From assembly GCF_044003965.1 (NCBI RefSeq), contig NZ_JBAWKC010000003.1:1-64000 (forward strand): 64,000 nt of DNA, in the 5' to 3' direction. Position 1 is the first letter of the stretch, and each line of letters begins with the position of its first letter. This document shows, in pieces, positions 33,634 through 42,837 of the stretch. Both the position numbers and the translations under genes were made by a program. Under the pieces are notes generated by a model. It searched no databases and was not told the origin of the DNA. It saw only the letters and a program-made list of their open reading frames with translations. This stretch comes from Yeosuana aquiaggeris (GTDB taxonomy: Bacteria > Bacteroidota > Bacteroidia > Flavobacteriales > Flavobacteriaceae).

Positions 33634-33999
33634 ATGAAGAAGAAAATTTTAATTGTTGATGATGAGCCAAACATAGTAATGACTCTTGAATATACTTTTA
33701 AAAAGCAAGATTTTGAAGTGTACATAGCAAGAGATGGAAGTGAGGCATTACATATTTTAGAAAATAATTTTCCAGATATTGTATTACTGGATATTATGAT
33801 GCCTGATGTGGATGGTTATCAAACTTTAAAATATATTAAAGAGAAAGACAGTTTAAAGAACACGAAAGTGGTTTTTTTAACTGCTAAAAATAAAGCTTCG
33901 GATATTGAAAAAGGCTTAAAATTAGGAGCTGATAAATATTTAACCAAGCCGTTTTCAGTAAAAAAAATAGTTTCAGAAGTACTTGAACTACTAAATTAA
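33634..33999 (+). CDS. Receiver-only response regulator
   Basis: A 121-residue CheY-like receiver with no output domain. The acidic pocket is IVDDEPN, the phospho-acceptor is Asp53 in LLDIMMPD, the switch Thr is in VFLTAKN and the Lys in YLTKPFS. It lies 15 bases after the CrbS-like kinase, so it is the obvious phosphorylation partner. In the CrbS/CrbR systems known from Vibrio and Pseudomonas the regulator has a LuxR-type DNA-binding domain, which is missing here. The output must therefore go through another protein, or the domain acts by interaction. Confidence 0.93.
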   Translation: MKKKILIVDDEPNIVMTLEYTFKKQDFEVYIARDGSEALHILENNFPDIVLLDIMMPDVDGYQTLKYIKEKDSLKNTKVVFLTAKNKASDIEKGLKLGADKYLTKPFSVKKIVSEVLELLN

Positions 34000-34047
34000 T
34001 TTTGGTTTTGTGTGCAAACAACCAATGTTTAATTTAAGTAAGTAAAT

Positions 34048-34266
34048 ATGAAATTTCAATTAAACCCTTTAGCATCGGATATTTTAATAAGTATCTATGT
34101 AGTAGTTACCCTATTCTTTCGTTTCAAATTAGAAAATAATACAGAAGTCAGTTATTTAAATTCCATAGTTATGGGAGCTGCTTTTGTTGTTATTCTATGG
34201 GCCCTTATCAAATTAAAAGTTCTAAATCCAAATTGGTTTGGTTTATTTAATAAAAAAAGCAATTAA
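34048..34266 (+). CDS. Small membrane protein before the acyl-CoA synthetase gene (72 aa), unknown
   Basis: Two hydrophobic segments (residues 10-24 and about 40-57) are joined by a polar stretch RFKLENNTEVSYLNS. The ending is NPNWFGLFNKKSN. I cannot assign a family. It begins 48 bases after the response regulator and ends 2 bases before the synthetase ATG, so it is almost certainly in that operon. It may be an accessory subunit, but nothing in the sequence shows a function. Confidence 0.7.
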   Translation: MKFQLNPLASDILISIYVVVTLFFRFKLENNTEVSYLNSIVMGAAFVVILWALIKLKVLNPNWFGLFNKKSN

Positions 34267-34268
34267 TT

Positions 34269-37200
34269 ATGAGTTATCAAAAACATTACGACAGTAGTAT
34301 TGAGAGCCCAGAACAATTTTGGGCAGAACAGGCAAATAACTTAAAATGGTATAAAAAACCAACCACTATTTTATCAAAAGATGAAAATGGTTTTGACCGA
34401 TGGTTCGCCGATGGAAAACTAAATATTTGTTATTTAGCAGTTGATAAACACGTTGAAGCTGGGTTTGGTGAACAAACTGCAATCATATACGAATCACCAG
34501 TTACGCAACAAAAAGTTTTGTATTCTTTTAATGAGGTAAAAAGGCGGGTTGAACGATTGGCTGGTGGACTTCGTGATTTGGGTGTAAAAAAAGGTGATAC
34601 CGTTATTATTTACATGCCAATGATTCCGCATGCTGCCTTTAGTATGCTGGCTTGTGCTCGTATTGGAGCCATACATTCTGTGGTTTTTGGAGGTTTTGCA
34701 CCTCATGAATTGGCTGTTCGAATTGATGATTGTAAGCCAAAAGTAATCATTACTGCAACTTCAGGAATGGAAATTGACCGATTGATAGCTTACAAACCTT
34801 TGGTTGATGAAGCGGTGCAATTGGCAATTCATAAGCCTGATAAAGTTATTGTATATCAGCGTAATTTAGGTGCAGTAAACCCAAAAACGGAACGCTATAT
34901 CAGTTATAAAAAATTAGTAAAAAATTCAGAACCTGTTGATTGCGTTGAGATGAATTCAACCGATCCGTTATATATTTTATATACTTCTGGAACCACTGGA
35001 AAACCAAAAGGTATTTTACGTGATACTGGTGGTTATGCGACGGCTTTAAAGTATTCAATGAAAAACATTTATGGTGTTGAAGAAGGAGATACTTTCTGGG
35101 CAGCATCAGATGTTGGTTGGGTTGTAGGGCATAGTTATATTGTATACGGACCACTTTTAAATAGAAATACTACCATTGTTTTTGAGGGAAAACCTATAAA
35201 AACGCCAGATGCCTCTACATTTTGGAGAATTATTAGTGAAAACAATGTGAAAGTGATGTTCACGGCCCCTACTGCCATTCGTGCCATTAAAAAAGAAGAT
35301 CCGAATGGGGACTTGTTGAAAATGTATGATTTAAGCTGCTTGAAGTATCAATTTTTAGCGGGTGAGCGTTGTGACGTTGCTACTTTAAATTGGTTAGAAG
35401 AGCAATTAAATATTCCAGTAATAGACCATTGGTGGCAAACGGAATCGGGTTGGCCAATGGTATCAAATATGATGGGGGTTGAAGCACTTCCAGTAAAACC
35501 TGGTTCTGCAGGGAAAGCAGTTAGTGGTTATAACATCCAAATTTTAAATAATGAAGGGCAAGAAGTTGGTCCAAATAAAGAAGGATTGGTTGCTGTTAAA
35601 TTACCATTACCTCCAGGAAATTTATTAAATATTTGGGGGAATACGGAACGTTATGTAGAAGGTTATTTGAAAAAATTCCCAGGATATTATTTTTCAGGTG
35701 ATGGCGGTTATAAAGATGAAGAAGGTTATGTATATATTACAGGAAGAGTAGATGATGTGATTAATGTGGCAGGTCATAGACTTTCAACTGCTGAAATGGA
35801 AGAAGTTGTTGCATTAAATCCATCAGTAGCAGAATGCGCTGTTTTTGGAATTGCAGATGATTTAAAAGGACAAGTGCCGCTTGCTTTAGTAGTTTTAAAA
35901 TCAGGTGATTATGTTTCTGGATTTGAATTAGAATATAAAATAGTTCAGGAAGTTAGAAAACAAATTGGAGCCGTTGCATCTCTTAAAAGAGTATTAATTA
36001 TAACTAGATTACCAAAAACACGTTCAGGGAAAATTCTTCGAAAATTGTTAAGAAATATGGCTGATGGTGTTGAATATAGCATTCCATCAACCATTGATGA
36101 TCCTGAAATTGTAAATGAAATTACGCATGAATTCAAACTTAATAAAATAGGCGTATTTGAACATGCAACTGAAGAAGAAAAGGAAACTCTTGAAGATTTA
36201 AGAATTGATTCATTTATAAAATACTATAAATCATATCAACACAGTGTAAACGACCCTGAAGGATATTGGGCTCAAATTGCAGACACATTTACTTGGCGCA
36301 AGAAGTGGGATAAAGTGCTTGAGTACAATTGGGAGACTCCAAAATTTGAGTGGTTTAAAGGGGCTAAATTAAATATAACTGAAAACTGCTTAGATCGCCA
36401 TTTAGAGAAAAGAGGTGATGCCACTGCCATAATTTGGGAGCCTAATGATCCAAACGAAGCAAATAGAACTTTAACGTACAATGAGTTACATGCTGAAGTG
36501 TGTAAATTTTCAAATGTACTTAAAAGAAGAGGTGTAGTTAAAGGAGATCGCATTTGTATTTATATGCCAATGGTTCCTGAATTGGCTATTGCTGTATTAG
36601 CTTGTGCACGCATAGGAGCGGTTCATTCTGTTGTGTTTGCAGGATTCTCTGCAGTAGCTCTTTCCACAAGAATTAATGATGCTGAGTGTAAATTACTATT
36701 AACTTCAGATGGTGTTTTTAGAGGGAATAAAGCGGTTGATTTTAAGAGCATTGTTGATGAAGCATTGGAGACTTGTCCATCTATTAAGACTTCTATTGTA
36801 TTAAATAGAGTTAATGGGGACATTAAAATGAAAGAAGGACGCGATGTTTGGTGGCATGAAGAATTAGCTATAGTTGATGCCAAATGTCCAGCTGAATTAA
36901 TGGATGCTGAAGACATGTTATTTATTTTATACACATCGGGTTCTACAGGAAAACCAAAAGGAATGGTGCACAGTTGTGCAGGTTACATGGTGCAAACAGC
37001 ACATAGTTTTAAAAATGTATTTCAATATGAACATGGAGACGTGTATTTTTGTACAGCCGATATTGGCTGGATTACTGGTCATTCATATATAGTATATGGT
37101 CCATTGGCAGCAGGAGCAACAACATTAATGTTTGAAGGAGTTCCTTCATACCCAGATTATAGTCGTTTTTGGCAGATTGTTGAAAAGTATAAAGTGAATC

Positions 37201-38093
37201 AATTTTATACAGCACCAACAGCAATTAGAGCCTTGGCAGCACAAGGGAATGCAATGACAGAAAGAAATGATTTAAGTTCCTTAAAAGTATTAGGAACTGT
37301 TGGTGAGCCTATTAATGAAGAGGCTTGGCACTGGTATGATGAAAAAATTGGAAAACAAAAATCACCAATTGTAGATACTTGGTGGCAGACAGAGACTGGA
37401 AGCATCATGATTTCTCCGCTAGCTGGTGTAACACCAACTAAGCCAACTTTTGCAACCAGACCAATGCCAGGAGTGCAACCTTGTTTAGTTGATGAATCAG
37501 GAAATGAATTAGATTCAAATCCGGCAGAGGGCAGGTTATGTATAAAATACCCATGGCCATCAATTGCACGAACTATTTATGGAGACCATAAACGATATAA
37601 ACAAACCTATTTTACGGCCTTTCCTGGAAAATATTTTACAGGTGATGGTTCCTTTAGAGATTTAGAAGGAAATTATAGAATAATTGGTAGAGTAGATGAT
37701 GTAGTTATAGTTTCTGGTCACAATTTAGGAACAGCACCAATTGAAAACATCATAAATGAGCACAGTAATGTAGTAGAATCTGCTATTGTTGGGTTCCCTC
37801 ATGATATTAAAGGAAATGCCTTATATGCCTATGTTATTGTTTATGAAACTCCTGAAAATGAAGACTTTTTACGTCACGAAATAAACGATTTAATAAGTCG
37901 TTCAATAGGACCAATCGCTAAATTAGATAAAATTCAGTTTGTGCCAGGATTGCCAAAAACACGATCAGGAAAAATTATGAGACGTATTTTGAGAAAAATA
38001 GCTGAAAATGATACTTCTAGTTTAGGAGATATTTCCACCTTATTAAATCCGGAAGTAGTTAAGGCTATTATGGAAGGATCTTTGGTTAAATAA
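34269..38093 (+). CDS. Fused PrpE-like and Acs-like acyl-CoA synthetase (two complete modules)
   Basis: One frame of 1274 residues holds two full AMP-forming synthetases. Module 1 (about 1-610) is propionyl-CoA-synthetase-like: GFDRWFADGKLNICYLAVDKH, P-loop YTSGTTGKPKG (238-248), DHWWQTESGW, catalytic Lys588 in PKTRSGK, ending in the PrpE-type DGVEYSIPSTIDDPEIV. Module 2 (about 650-1274) is acetyl-CoA-synthetase-like: WRKKWDKVLEYNW, LNITENCLDRH, YTSGSTGKPKG (888-898), DTWWQTETGS, Lys1235 in PKTRSGK. Both thus keep the adenylation and acetylation-target lysines. The linker (about 610-650) is charged, with no stop or strong internal start. These enzymes are normally separate, about 630 residues each. 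The neighbours are short-chain-acid transport and sensing genes. A strong terminator follows. Confidence 0.92.
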   Translation: MSYQKHYDSSIESPEQFWAEQANNLKWYKKPTTILSKDENGFDRWFADGKLNICYLAVDKHVEAGFGEQTAIIYESPVTQQKVLYSFNEVKRRVERLAGGLRDLGVKKGDTVIIYMPMIPHAAFSMLACARIGAIHSVVFGGFAPHELAVRIDDCKPKVIITATSGMEIDRLIAYKPLVDEAVQLAIHKPDKVIVYQRNLGAVNPKTERYISYKKLVKNSEPVDCVEMNSTDPLYILYTSGTTGKPKGILRDTGGYATALKYSMKNIYGVEEGDTFWAASDVGWVVGHSYIVYGPLLNRNTTIVFEGKPIKTPDASTFWRIISENNVKVMFTAPTAIRAIKKEDPNGDLLKMYDLSCLKYQFLAGERCDVATLNWLEEQLNIPVIDHWWQTESGWPMVSNMMGVEALPVKPGSAGKAVSGYNIQILNNEGQEVGPNKEGLVAVKLPLPPGNLLNIWGNTERYVEGYLKKFPGYYFSGDGGYKDEEGYVYITGRVDDVINVAGHRLSTAEMEEVVALNPSVAECAVFGIADDLKGQVPLALVVLKSGDYVSGFELEYKIVQEVRKQIGAVASLKRVLIITRLPKTRSGKILRKLLRNMADGVEYSIPSTIDDPEIVNEITHEFKLNKIGVFEHATEEEKETLEDLRIDSFIKYYKSYQHSVNDPEGYWAQIADTFTWRKKWDKVLEYNWETPKFEWFKGAKLNITENCLDRHLEKRGDATAIIWEPNDPNEANRTLTYNELHAEVCKFSNVLKRRGVVKGDRICIYMPMVPELAIAVLACARIGAVHSVVFAGFSAVALSTRINDAECKLLLTSDGVFRGNKAVDFKSIVDEALETCPSIKTSIVLNRVNGDIKMKEGRDVWWHEELAIVDAKCPAELMDAEDMLFILYTSGSTGKPKGMVHSCAGYMVQTAHSFKNVFQYEHGDVYFCTADIGWITGHSYIVYGPLAAGATTLMFEGVPSYPDYSRFWQIVEKYKVNQFYTAPTAIRALAAQGNAMTERNDLSSLKVLGTVGEPINEEAWHWYDEKIGKQKSPIVDTWWQTETGSIMISPLAGVTPTKPTFATRPMPGVQPCLVDESGNELDSNPAEGRLCIKYPWPSIARTIYGDHKRYKQTYFTAFPGKYFTGDGSFRDLEGNYRIIGRVDDVVIVSGHNLGTAPIENIINEHSNVVESAIVGFPHDIKGNALYAYVIVYETPENEDFLRHEINDLISRSIGPIAKLDKIQFVPGLPKTRSGKIMRRILRKIAENDTSSLGDISTLLNPEVVKAIMEGSLVK

Positions 38094-38109
38094 ATTTTAT
38101 TGTGTTAAT

Positions 38110-38142
38110 AAAAAAAGCCTTCATGAATGAAGGCTTTTTTTT
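38110..38142. terminator. Bidirectional terminator between the synthetase fusion and the exonuclease gene
   Basis: AGCCTTCAT and ATGAAGGCT form a stem extended by A and T runs, with a tiny GA loop. It overlaps the last bases of the convergent exonuclease gene. Confidence 0.82.
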
Positions 38143-38800
38143 ATATCAACCCATTATTATTGGAAGCTCTAAATAAATCGGAATAATGAACATATCGTTC
38201 TTGTTTTAATTTTGAAATAATTTTTAAAAATAAGAGTGAAGTAATAAACGCATCACCCGAAGCTGTATGTCTATCGTGTTTTGGAATATTGAATTCATCA
38301 CACAACACATCTAAAGAAATAAGAGATTCCTTTTTTCCATCTAATTTTTTATACAAAATTCCAGTATCAATACATTTATTCTTCAATTTTGGAAAGTTTA
38401 ATCTTTTTAAAGCATTATTTATCATTTCAATATCAAAAGCAGCATGATGAGCCACTAAAACAGCATTTCCTACATAGTTAATAAATTGTTCAATAGCTTC
38501 ATTTTCACTTATTTTAAGTAAGTTTCCTTCTTTTAGTATGCCATGAATTTCAACGGTTTTAGCTTTAAATTCATCTTGTTTTAAATAAACCTCCAAACTG
38601 TTTGAAACGTCTATTATGTTGTTATAAATACTAACAGCGCCAATAGATAAGATTCGATCTATTAAAGTGTCAAAACCAGTAGTTTCTGTATCAAAAACAA
38701 CAAATCGTGTGTTTTCAATACTTTTAGGTTGGGAAGTTTTAAATTTCTTTAAATAGTCATTCCAAAAAACGGGATATTTCTTCTTTTTAAACCAAAGCAT
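38141..38800 (-). CDS. DnaQ-like 3'-5' exonuclease (DEDDh family)
   Basis: A 219-residue exonuclease domain. Exo I is VVFDTETTGFD, Exo II is VLVAHHAAFDIEMIN, and Exo III is HDRHTASGDAFIT with the DEDDh histidine. No clamp-binding or polymerase-binding region beyond the domain is obvious. The protein is probably not the replicative epsilon subunit; homologues next to DUF294 proteins and acetate symporters occur widely in bacteria, with unknown purpose. Its start is 1 base after the stop of the DUF294 gene, so the two are coupled. Confidence 0.88.
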   Translation of the reverse strand: MLWFKKKKYPVFWNDYLKKFKTSQPKSIENTRFVVFDTETTGFDTLIDRILSIGAVSIYNNIIDVSNSLEVYLKQDEFKAKTVEIHGILKEGNLLKISENEAIEQFINYVGNAVLVAHHAAFDIEMINNALKRLNFPKLKNKCIDTGILYKKLDGKKESLISLDVLCDEFNIPKHDRHTASGDAFITSLLFLKIISKLKQERYVHYSDLFRASNNNGLI

Positions 38801-38801
38801 C

Positions 38802-40709
38802 CTATAGAAATTGTGAAAGGTTGAATCTAACTAAGATTAATTCTTGTATTTCTTTGATAGCTTTAAAACAATTTTTTAATTCTAATCGATTTGCTTTACT
38901 TAAAGATTTTAAATCAATAAATCGTCCTGAATCATGATGCTTTAATCCTTGTTCTGTTCTGAAATGCAGCAAATTTTTAAATGCAATTAAACAATCATTA
39001 TACAATTCTTTATTCTGTGGTTCAAGCTCTATCAGTTTCTCATAACGTAAAATGGTATTATTATGTGCTTCTATATTATTTGAAAGAATTAATAGTCTGG
39101 CAGCATCTACTAAAGGCATCATGGCTCTGGCTTTAATATCAAACTGGTCTTTATGTTCCCCACTTTGTTCAACTAAAAAGTGTCTAAAGAAACTTAGTGG
39201 AGGTGGATTTTTTAATGCATTGACTCCCAGATGATTCAAAAATATTTCATGGTTACTGATTGATTCAAATATGCCCTCAGACATTGTTTTAACCAATTCT
39301 TTATTACCATAAATAGGTTCAAAATCAAAAAAGATGGTACACAACATCAAATTATCTTGGTCAGGTAAAGTTATCCATCGTTTAAATTGTTGTTTCCATT
39401 GAGTTACTGACAAACACCATTTAGGGTTACTAGCCATCATATTCGCAGGACAAAATTCAAAACCAATAGCATTTAAATCTTGGGTTACTTTTTTTGACAG
39501 CTTTAAAAAATAGTCTTTAGTTTTTTTGAAATCTTTTTCGGGAACATCGTCAAATACTAAGGCATTATCTTGGTCTGTGAGTAACAATTGTTCTTCTCTC
39601 CCTTGACTTCCAATTGCTAACCAAGTAAATGAGGCTGGTAAAGGGTGATTTATGAAACCTATGGCATTTTCAATTATTTTAATGGTAATACTATTATTAA
39701 TTTCAGTTATAATTTTTGAAGCAAATGTTATAGGGATTTGTTGTTCAATATAGCGTTTAAGTAATTTTTGAGCACGTAATCGAATTTGTTTTAAGTCTTC
39801 GATGGATTTTGATCTTTTTACTTCCTTAATTAAAACAGTCGCATTATTTTCTCTTATGACAATGATATCGTGTTCTGAAAGAATTCCTGTTAATTCAGAA
39901 TTCACAGTACCATCTTTTGTAATGCATAAGTGTGTTATTCTGTGTTTTAACATGGCTATTTGAGCTTCAGCAACGGTAATATTTGTGTGATATGCAATAA
40001 CAGGAGCAGTCATTATTTTACTCACACTTTCTTCAATTGAAAATAAACCTGTTGCAATTTTTGTTCTTAAATCTTTATCAGTAATTATCCCAAGTGGCTT
40101 GTTTTTTTCTGTAATAATAATGGATCCAACACGTTTTTCTGTCATTAATATAGCAGCATCTTTAATACTAGTTTTAGTAGAACATGTTATGGGGTTTTTT
40201 GAGTAATCGGCAGTTTGTTCTTCTAAAAAATCCGGCAATCTCGGAGTTGTATGTTGTAATGAAGTAAAAAAACTATGGTTTTGTTCCTCAATATTAGATT
40301 TTCTATAATTAGAAACTAAATTGGCCATTAAATATTTACTTGCTTCTGAATTTGAGGCAATATAATCATCAAAAAGTGTTGATGAAATACAATAAACAAT
40401 ACTTTCTTCAATGGCTTTAGCGCTTAACAAATAATTTCCTTGTCGCATTAAGGCACGTAACCCAAAAATATCCCCTTCATCGCATTCATCAATGAGTTCA
40501 TTGGATGCTGTGAATAGGCCAATATCCCCATCTTTAACAACATAAAATTTGTCTTTTACTAGCTCATTTGTTTTAAATATAAAGCTATCTTTTTCAACGT
40601 ATTGAACTTCAATAGATTTACAAATGGACAACAAGTTTTCAGGTAAAAGCATATTAAAAGGAGGAAACGCTTTTAAAAAATCATAAATACGTACAGCAAT
40701 GGTGTTCAT
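38802..40709 (-). CDS. cNMP-binding, CBS-pair and DUF294 nucleotidyltransferase-like protein
   Basis: The protein is 635 aa in four parts. A cyclic-nucleotide-binding-like domain lies at residues 15-135 (DGDIGLFTASNELIDECDEG, FGLRALM). A CBS pair follows at about 165-285 (DAAILMTEKRVGSIIITEKN, GIITDKDLRTKIATG). The DUF294 nucleotidyltransferase fold, at about 315-455, has the GS...D.D pattern in AIGSQGREEQLLLTDQDNAL. The last part is the helical DUF294 C-terminal domain. It looks like a nucleotide-sensing regulator, similar in build to GlnD-type uridylyltransferases. It forms a two-gene operon with the exonuclease, convergent to the acetate/propionate genes. Its function in that context is not established. 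Confidence 0.9.
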   Translation of the reverse strand: MNTIAVRIYDFLKAFPPFNMLLPENLLSICKSIEVQYVEKDSFIFKTNELVKDKFYVVKDGDIGLFTASNELIDECDEGDIFGLRALMRQGNYLLSAKAIEESIVYCISSTLFDDYIASNSEASKYLMANLVSNYRKSNIEEQNHSFFTSLQHTTPRLPDFLEEQTADYSKNPITCSTKTSIKDAAILMTEKRVGSIIITEKNKPLGIITDKDLRTKIATGLFSIEESVSKIMTAPVIAYHTNITVAEAQIAMLKHRITHLCITKDGTVNSELTGILSEHDIIVIRENNATVLIKEVKRSKSIEDLKQIRLRAQKLLKRYIEQQIPITFASKIITEINNSITIKIIENAIGFINHPLPASFTWLAIGSQGREEQLLLTDQDNALVFDDVPEKDFKKTKDYFLKLSKKVTQDLNAIGFEFCPANMMASNPKWCLSVTQWKQQFKRWITLPDQDNLMLCTIFFDFEPIYGNKELVKTMSEGIFESISNHEIFLNHLGVNALKNPPPLSFFRHFLVEQSGEHKDQFDIKARAMMPLVDAARLLILSNNIEAHNNTILRYEKLIELEPQNKELYNDCLIAFKNLLHFRTEQGLKHHDSGRFIDLKSLSKANRLELKNCFKAIKEIQELILVRFNLSQFL

Positions 40710-40794
40710 ACAAGCAATTTAGTGAAAAATTGAGGTACGTTCTATGAATTATATCATCTTTTATGCTAAATAAGTATAGTTCTAAAAGTGACTA

Positions 40795-41409
40795 CTAAAC
40801 TATTTTAAAATCTAAAAGTAATTCACCTTCAATAGAAGCTTTTAGGTGATCTCCTTTTACATTTAACCCTGAACCCAACGCGGGAGTTCCAGTAAATATT
40901 AGGTCATCAACTTCTAAGGTCATAAAGGTGGATACAAAAGCAATAATTTCACTAAAATTATAAATCATAAAAGAGGTGTTTCCAACCTGTTTTTGTTCCC
41001 CATTGATAAGTAAATCAAAATTGATGTTATTTAAATCCTTAAATTTTGAAACAGGGATAAAACTGGAAACAGGTGATGCGCCATTAAACCCTTTTGCCAA
41101 AGCCCAGGGGCCTTTATTGGCTCTGCTTTGTGTTAAAACATCTTTAGCTGTATAATCAATTCCAACTGCAATTCCTGAAACATAAGAGGCAGCATTTTCC
41201 ACTTTAATGTCTTTTCCTCTTTTACCAATTTTTACCACTAACTCTAATTCATAAGCCAATTCATTAGTTATTGATGGATATACAACATCTTTGTTATCAG
41301 TCACTAAAGTACTTTCTGCTTTTAAAAATATTAACTGTTCACCATTTTTAAGGGTCTTAATTTCTTCTTTATCAACAACATAGTTTTTACCAATGCCAAT
41401 TATTTTCAT
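40795..41409 (-). CDS. Fumarylacetoacetate hydrolase (FAH) family protein
   Basis: A 204-residue single FAH domain. Family landmarks are the opening KIIGIGKNYVV, IFLKAESTLV, the metal-binding acidic cluster in ELAYELELVVKIG, IAVGIDYTAKDV, and the C-terminal LEVDDLIFTGTPALGSGLNVKGD. Such proteins are divalent-metal enzymes hydrolysing acylpyruvates or decarboxylating oxaloacetate. The substrate here is not readable from sequence. It is monocistronic, divergent from the alcohol dehydrogenase gene. Confidence 0.88.
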   Translation of the reverse strand: MKIIGIGKNYVVDKEEIKTLKNGEQLIFLKAESTLVTDNKDVVYPSITNELAYELELVVKIGKRGKDIKVENAASYVSGIAVGIDYTAKDVLTQSRANKGPWALAKGFNGASPVSSFIPVSKFKDLNNINFDLLINGEQKQVGNTSFMIYNFSEIIAFVSTFMTLEVDDLIFTGTPALGSGLNVKGDHLKASIEGELLLDFKIV

Positions 41410-41544
41410 GCGTAGTTATTTTTATTGTACTGAAATAAAAATAAGTAATTAGTTCTTTTAATTTTAAAAATATTTTAACGACTTCTTTAAATCTAATTAA
41501 GTCTTTTTTTATATCTTTTGAGTGAAAAATATAAAAATACAGTT

Positions 41545-42552
41545 ATGAGAAAAATAAATGCTTATGCTGCCAACCAAGCAGGAGCTAATTTGGAAAAATT
41601 TACATATGAATTACCAAAAATCGGTAATGAAGAGGTAGATATTAAAGTACATTATTGTGGAATATGTCATTCAGATTTAAGTATGATAAATAATGATTGG
41701 GGCATGTCACAATATCCTTTAGTACCTGGACATGAGATAGTCGGAGAAGTGATGGCATTTGGAAGTGAAGTAAAAGGCCTTAAAATTGGAGATAAAGTGG
41801 GAATGGGATGGAACTCTGCTTCCTGTATGCATTGCAATCAATGTTTAGACGGAAAACAGCATTTATGTGGAAGTTCAGAAGCTACTATTGTTGGGCGACA
41901 TGGAGGATTCGCAGATGCCGTTAGAGGTCATTGGTCATGGGTAATTCCATTACCAAAAGGATTAGATATGGCAAAAGCCGGGCCCTTATTTTGTGGGGGC
42001 ATTACTGTATTTAGCCCTATTGTGCTGTCCGGAGTCAAACCAACTGATAAAGTTGGAGTAATTGGCGTTGGTGGATTAGGGCATATGGCTATTAAGTTTT
42101 TAAAAGCCTGGGGATGTGAGGTTACTGCGTTTAGTTCAAACCCAAATAAGAAAGCAGAAATTTTAAAAATGGGCGCTCATCATGTAGTTGATTCAACCAA
42201 GCCTGAAGATTTGCAAAATATTGCAGGTACTTTAGATTTTATTTTGAACACCACCAATGTGACACTTGATTGGAATTCTTTTTTAACTGCTTTAGCTCCT
42301 CAAGGCAAATTACATACTGTTGGAGCTGTATTAGAACCTATGGCCATACCAGCATTTAGTTTGATTATGGGAGAGAAATCAGTTGGAGGTAGTCCGATAG
42401 GAAGCATCGCCTTAACCAAAAAGATGTTAGAGTTTTGTGTTAGACATAATATCTATCCAACAGTGGAAGAATTTAAAATGACAGATGTAAACAAAGCGAT
42501 CAAGCATCTGGAGGAAGGAAAAGCAAGATTTAGAATTGTTTTAAAAGCATAA
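41545..42552 (+). CDS. Zinc-dependent NAD(P) alcohol dehydrogenase (CAD/YahK-like)
   Basis: A medium-chain dehydrogenase of 335 aa from the ATG at 41545; a TTG at 41518 would add nine residues (SEKYKNTV) and is less likely. Catalytic zinc ligands are in HYCGICHSDLS and PLVPGHEIVG. The structural zinc cysteines are CMHCNQCLDGKQHLC, and the Rossmann loop is GVIGVGGLGHMAIKFLK. The sequence style is that of cinnamyl-alcohol-dehydrogenase-like aldehyde reductases using NADPH, with SSNPNKK after the second Rossmann strand. It probably detoxifies aldehydes. The tiny lysine-rich gene follows 26 bases later. Confidence 0.9.
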   Translation: MRKINAYAANQAGANLEKFTYELPKIGNEEVDIKVHYCGICHSDLSMINNDWGMSQYPLVPGHEIVGEVMAFGSEVKGLKIGDKVGMGWNSASCMHCNQCLDGKQHLCGSSEATIVGRHGGFADAVRGHWSWVIPLPKGLDMAKAGPLFCGGITVFSPIVLSGVKPTDKVGVIGVGGLGHMAIKFLKAWGCEVTAFSSNPNKKAEILKMGAHHVVDSTKPEDLQNIAGTLDFILNTTNVTLDWNSFLTALAPQGKLHTVGAVLEPMAIPAFSLIMGEKSVGGSPIGSIALTKKMLEFCVRHNIYPTVEEFKMTDVNKAIKHLEEGKARFRIVLKA

Positions 42553-42578
42553 AATTGTTTAATTAAAATTTATAAAAT

Positions 42579-42683
42579 ATGGCAAAATCACAAGACGCAA
42601 AGAAAAACGTTAAAAAAGAACCACTTTTAACACCAAAGGAAAAGAAAGCAGCTAAACTCGCCAAAAAAGCAAAACGAGAATAG
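42579..42683 (+). CDS. Tiny lysine-rich protein (34 aa)
   Basis: An ATG-started frame encodes MAKSQDAKKNVKKEPLLTPK followed by EKKAAKLAKKAKRE. About 40% of residues are lysine or arginine, with alanine spacing that would give a basic helix. It lies between the alcohol dehydrogenase gene and a clear terminator and so is likely transcribed. Similar tiny basic proteins are known in Flavobacteria and may bind nucleic acid or ribosomes. No function is established, and coding status rests on composition and position. Confidence 0.62.
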   Translation: MAKSQDAKKNVKKEPLLTPKEKKAAKLAKKAKRE

Positions 42684-42706
42684 AGGAAAATTAAACTATT
42701 AAATAA

Positions 42707-42738
42707 AAAAAACCACTCATAACTTTGGGTGGTTTTTT
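42707..42738 (+). terminator. Intrinsic terminator after the lysine-rich gene
   Basis: AAAAAACCACTC pairs with GGGTGGTTTTTT (one G-U) around a 9-base loop, ending in a T-run. Confidence 0.75.
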
Positions 42739-42837
42739 ATTTTCCTAATGAGTTAATAAGTAATTTAATCTTTACGTCCGTTTCTAACCTTAAGAATCAT
42801 TAATTTTACGCTTCAATTTTAAAATTTAAAATAGGCA

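Noticed and set aside
36100..36220. Possibility that the two acyl-CoA synthetase modules are separate genes
   Set aside because: The frame is continuous across the linker and I see no stop codon or strong internal start with ribosome-binding context.
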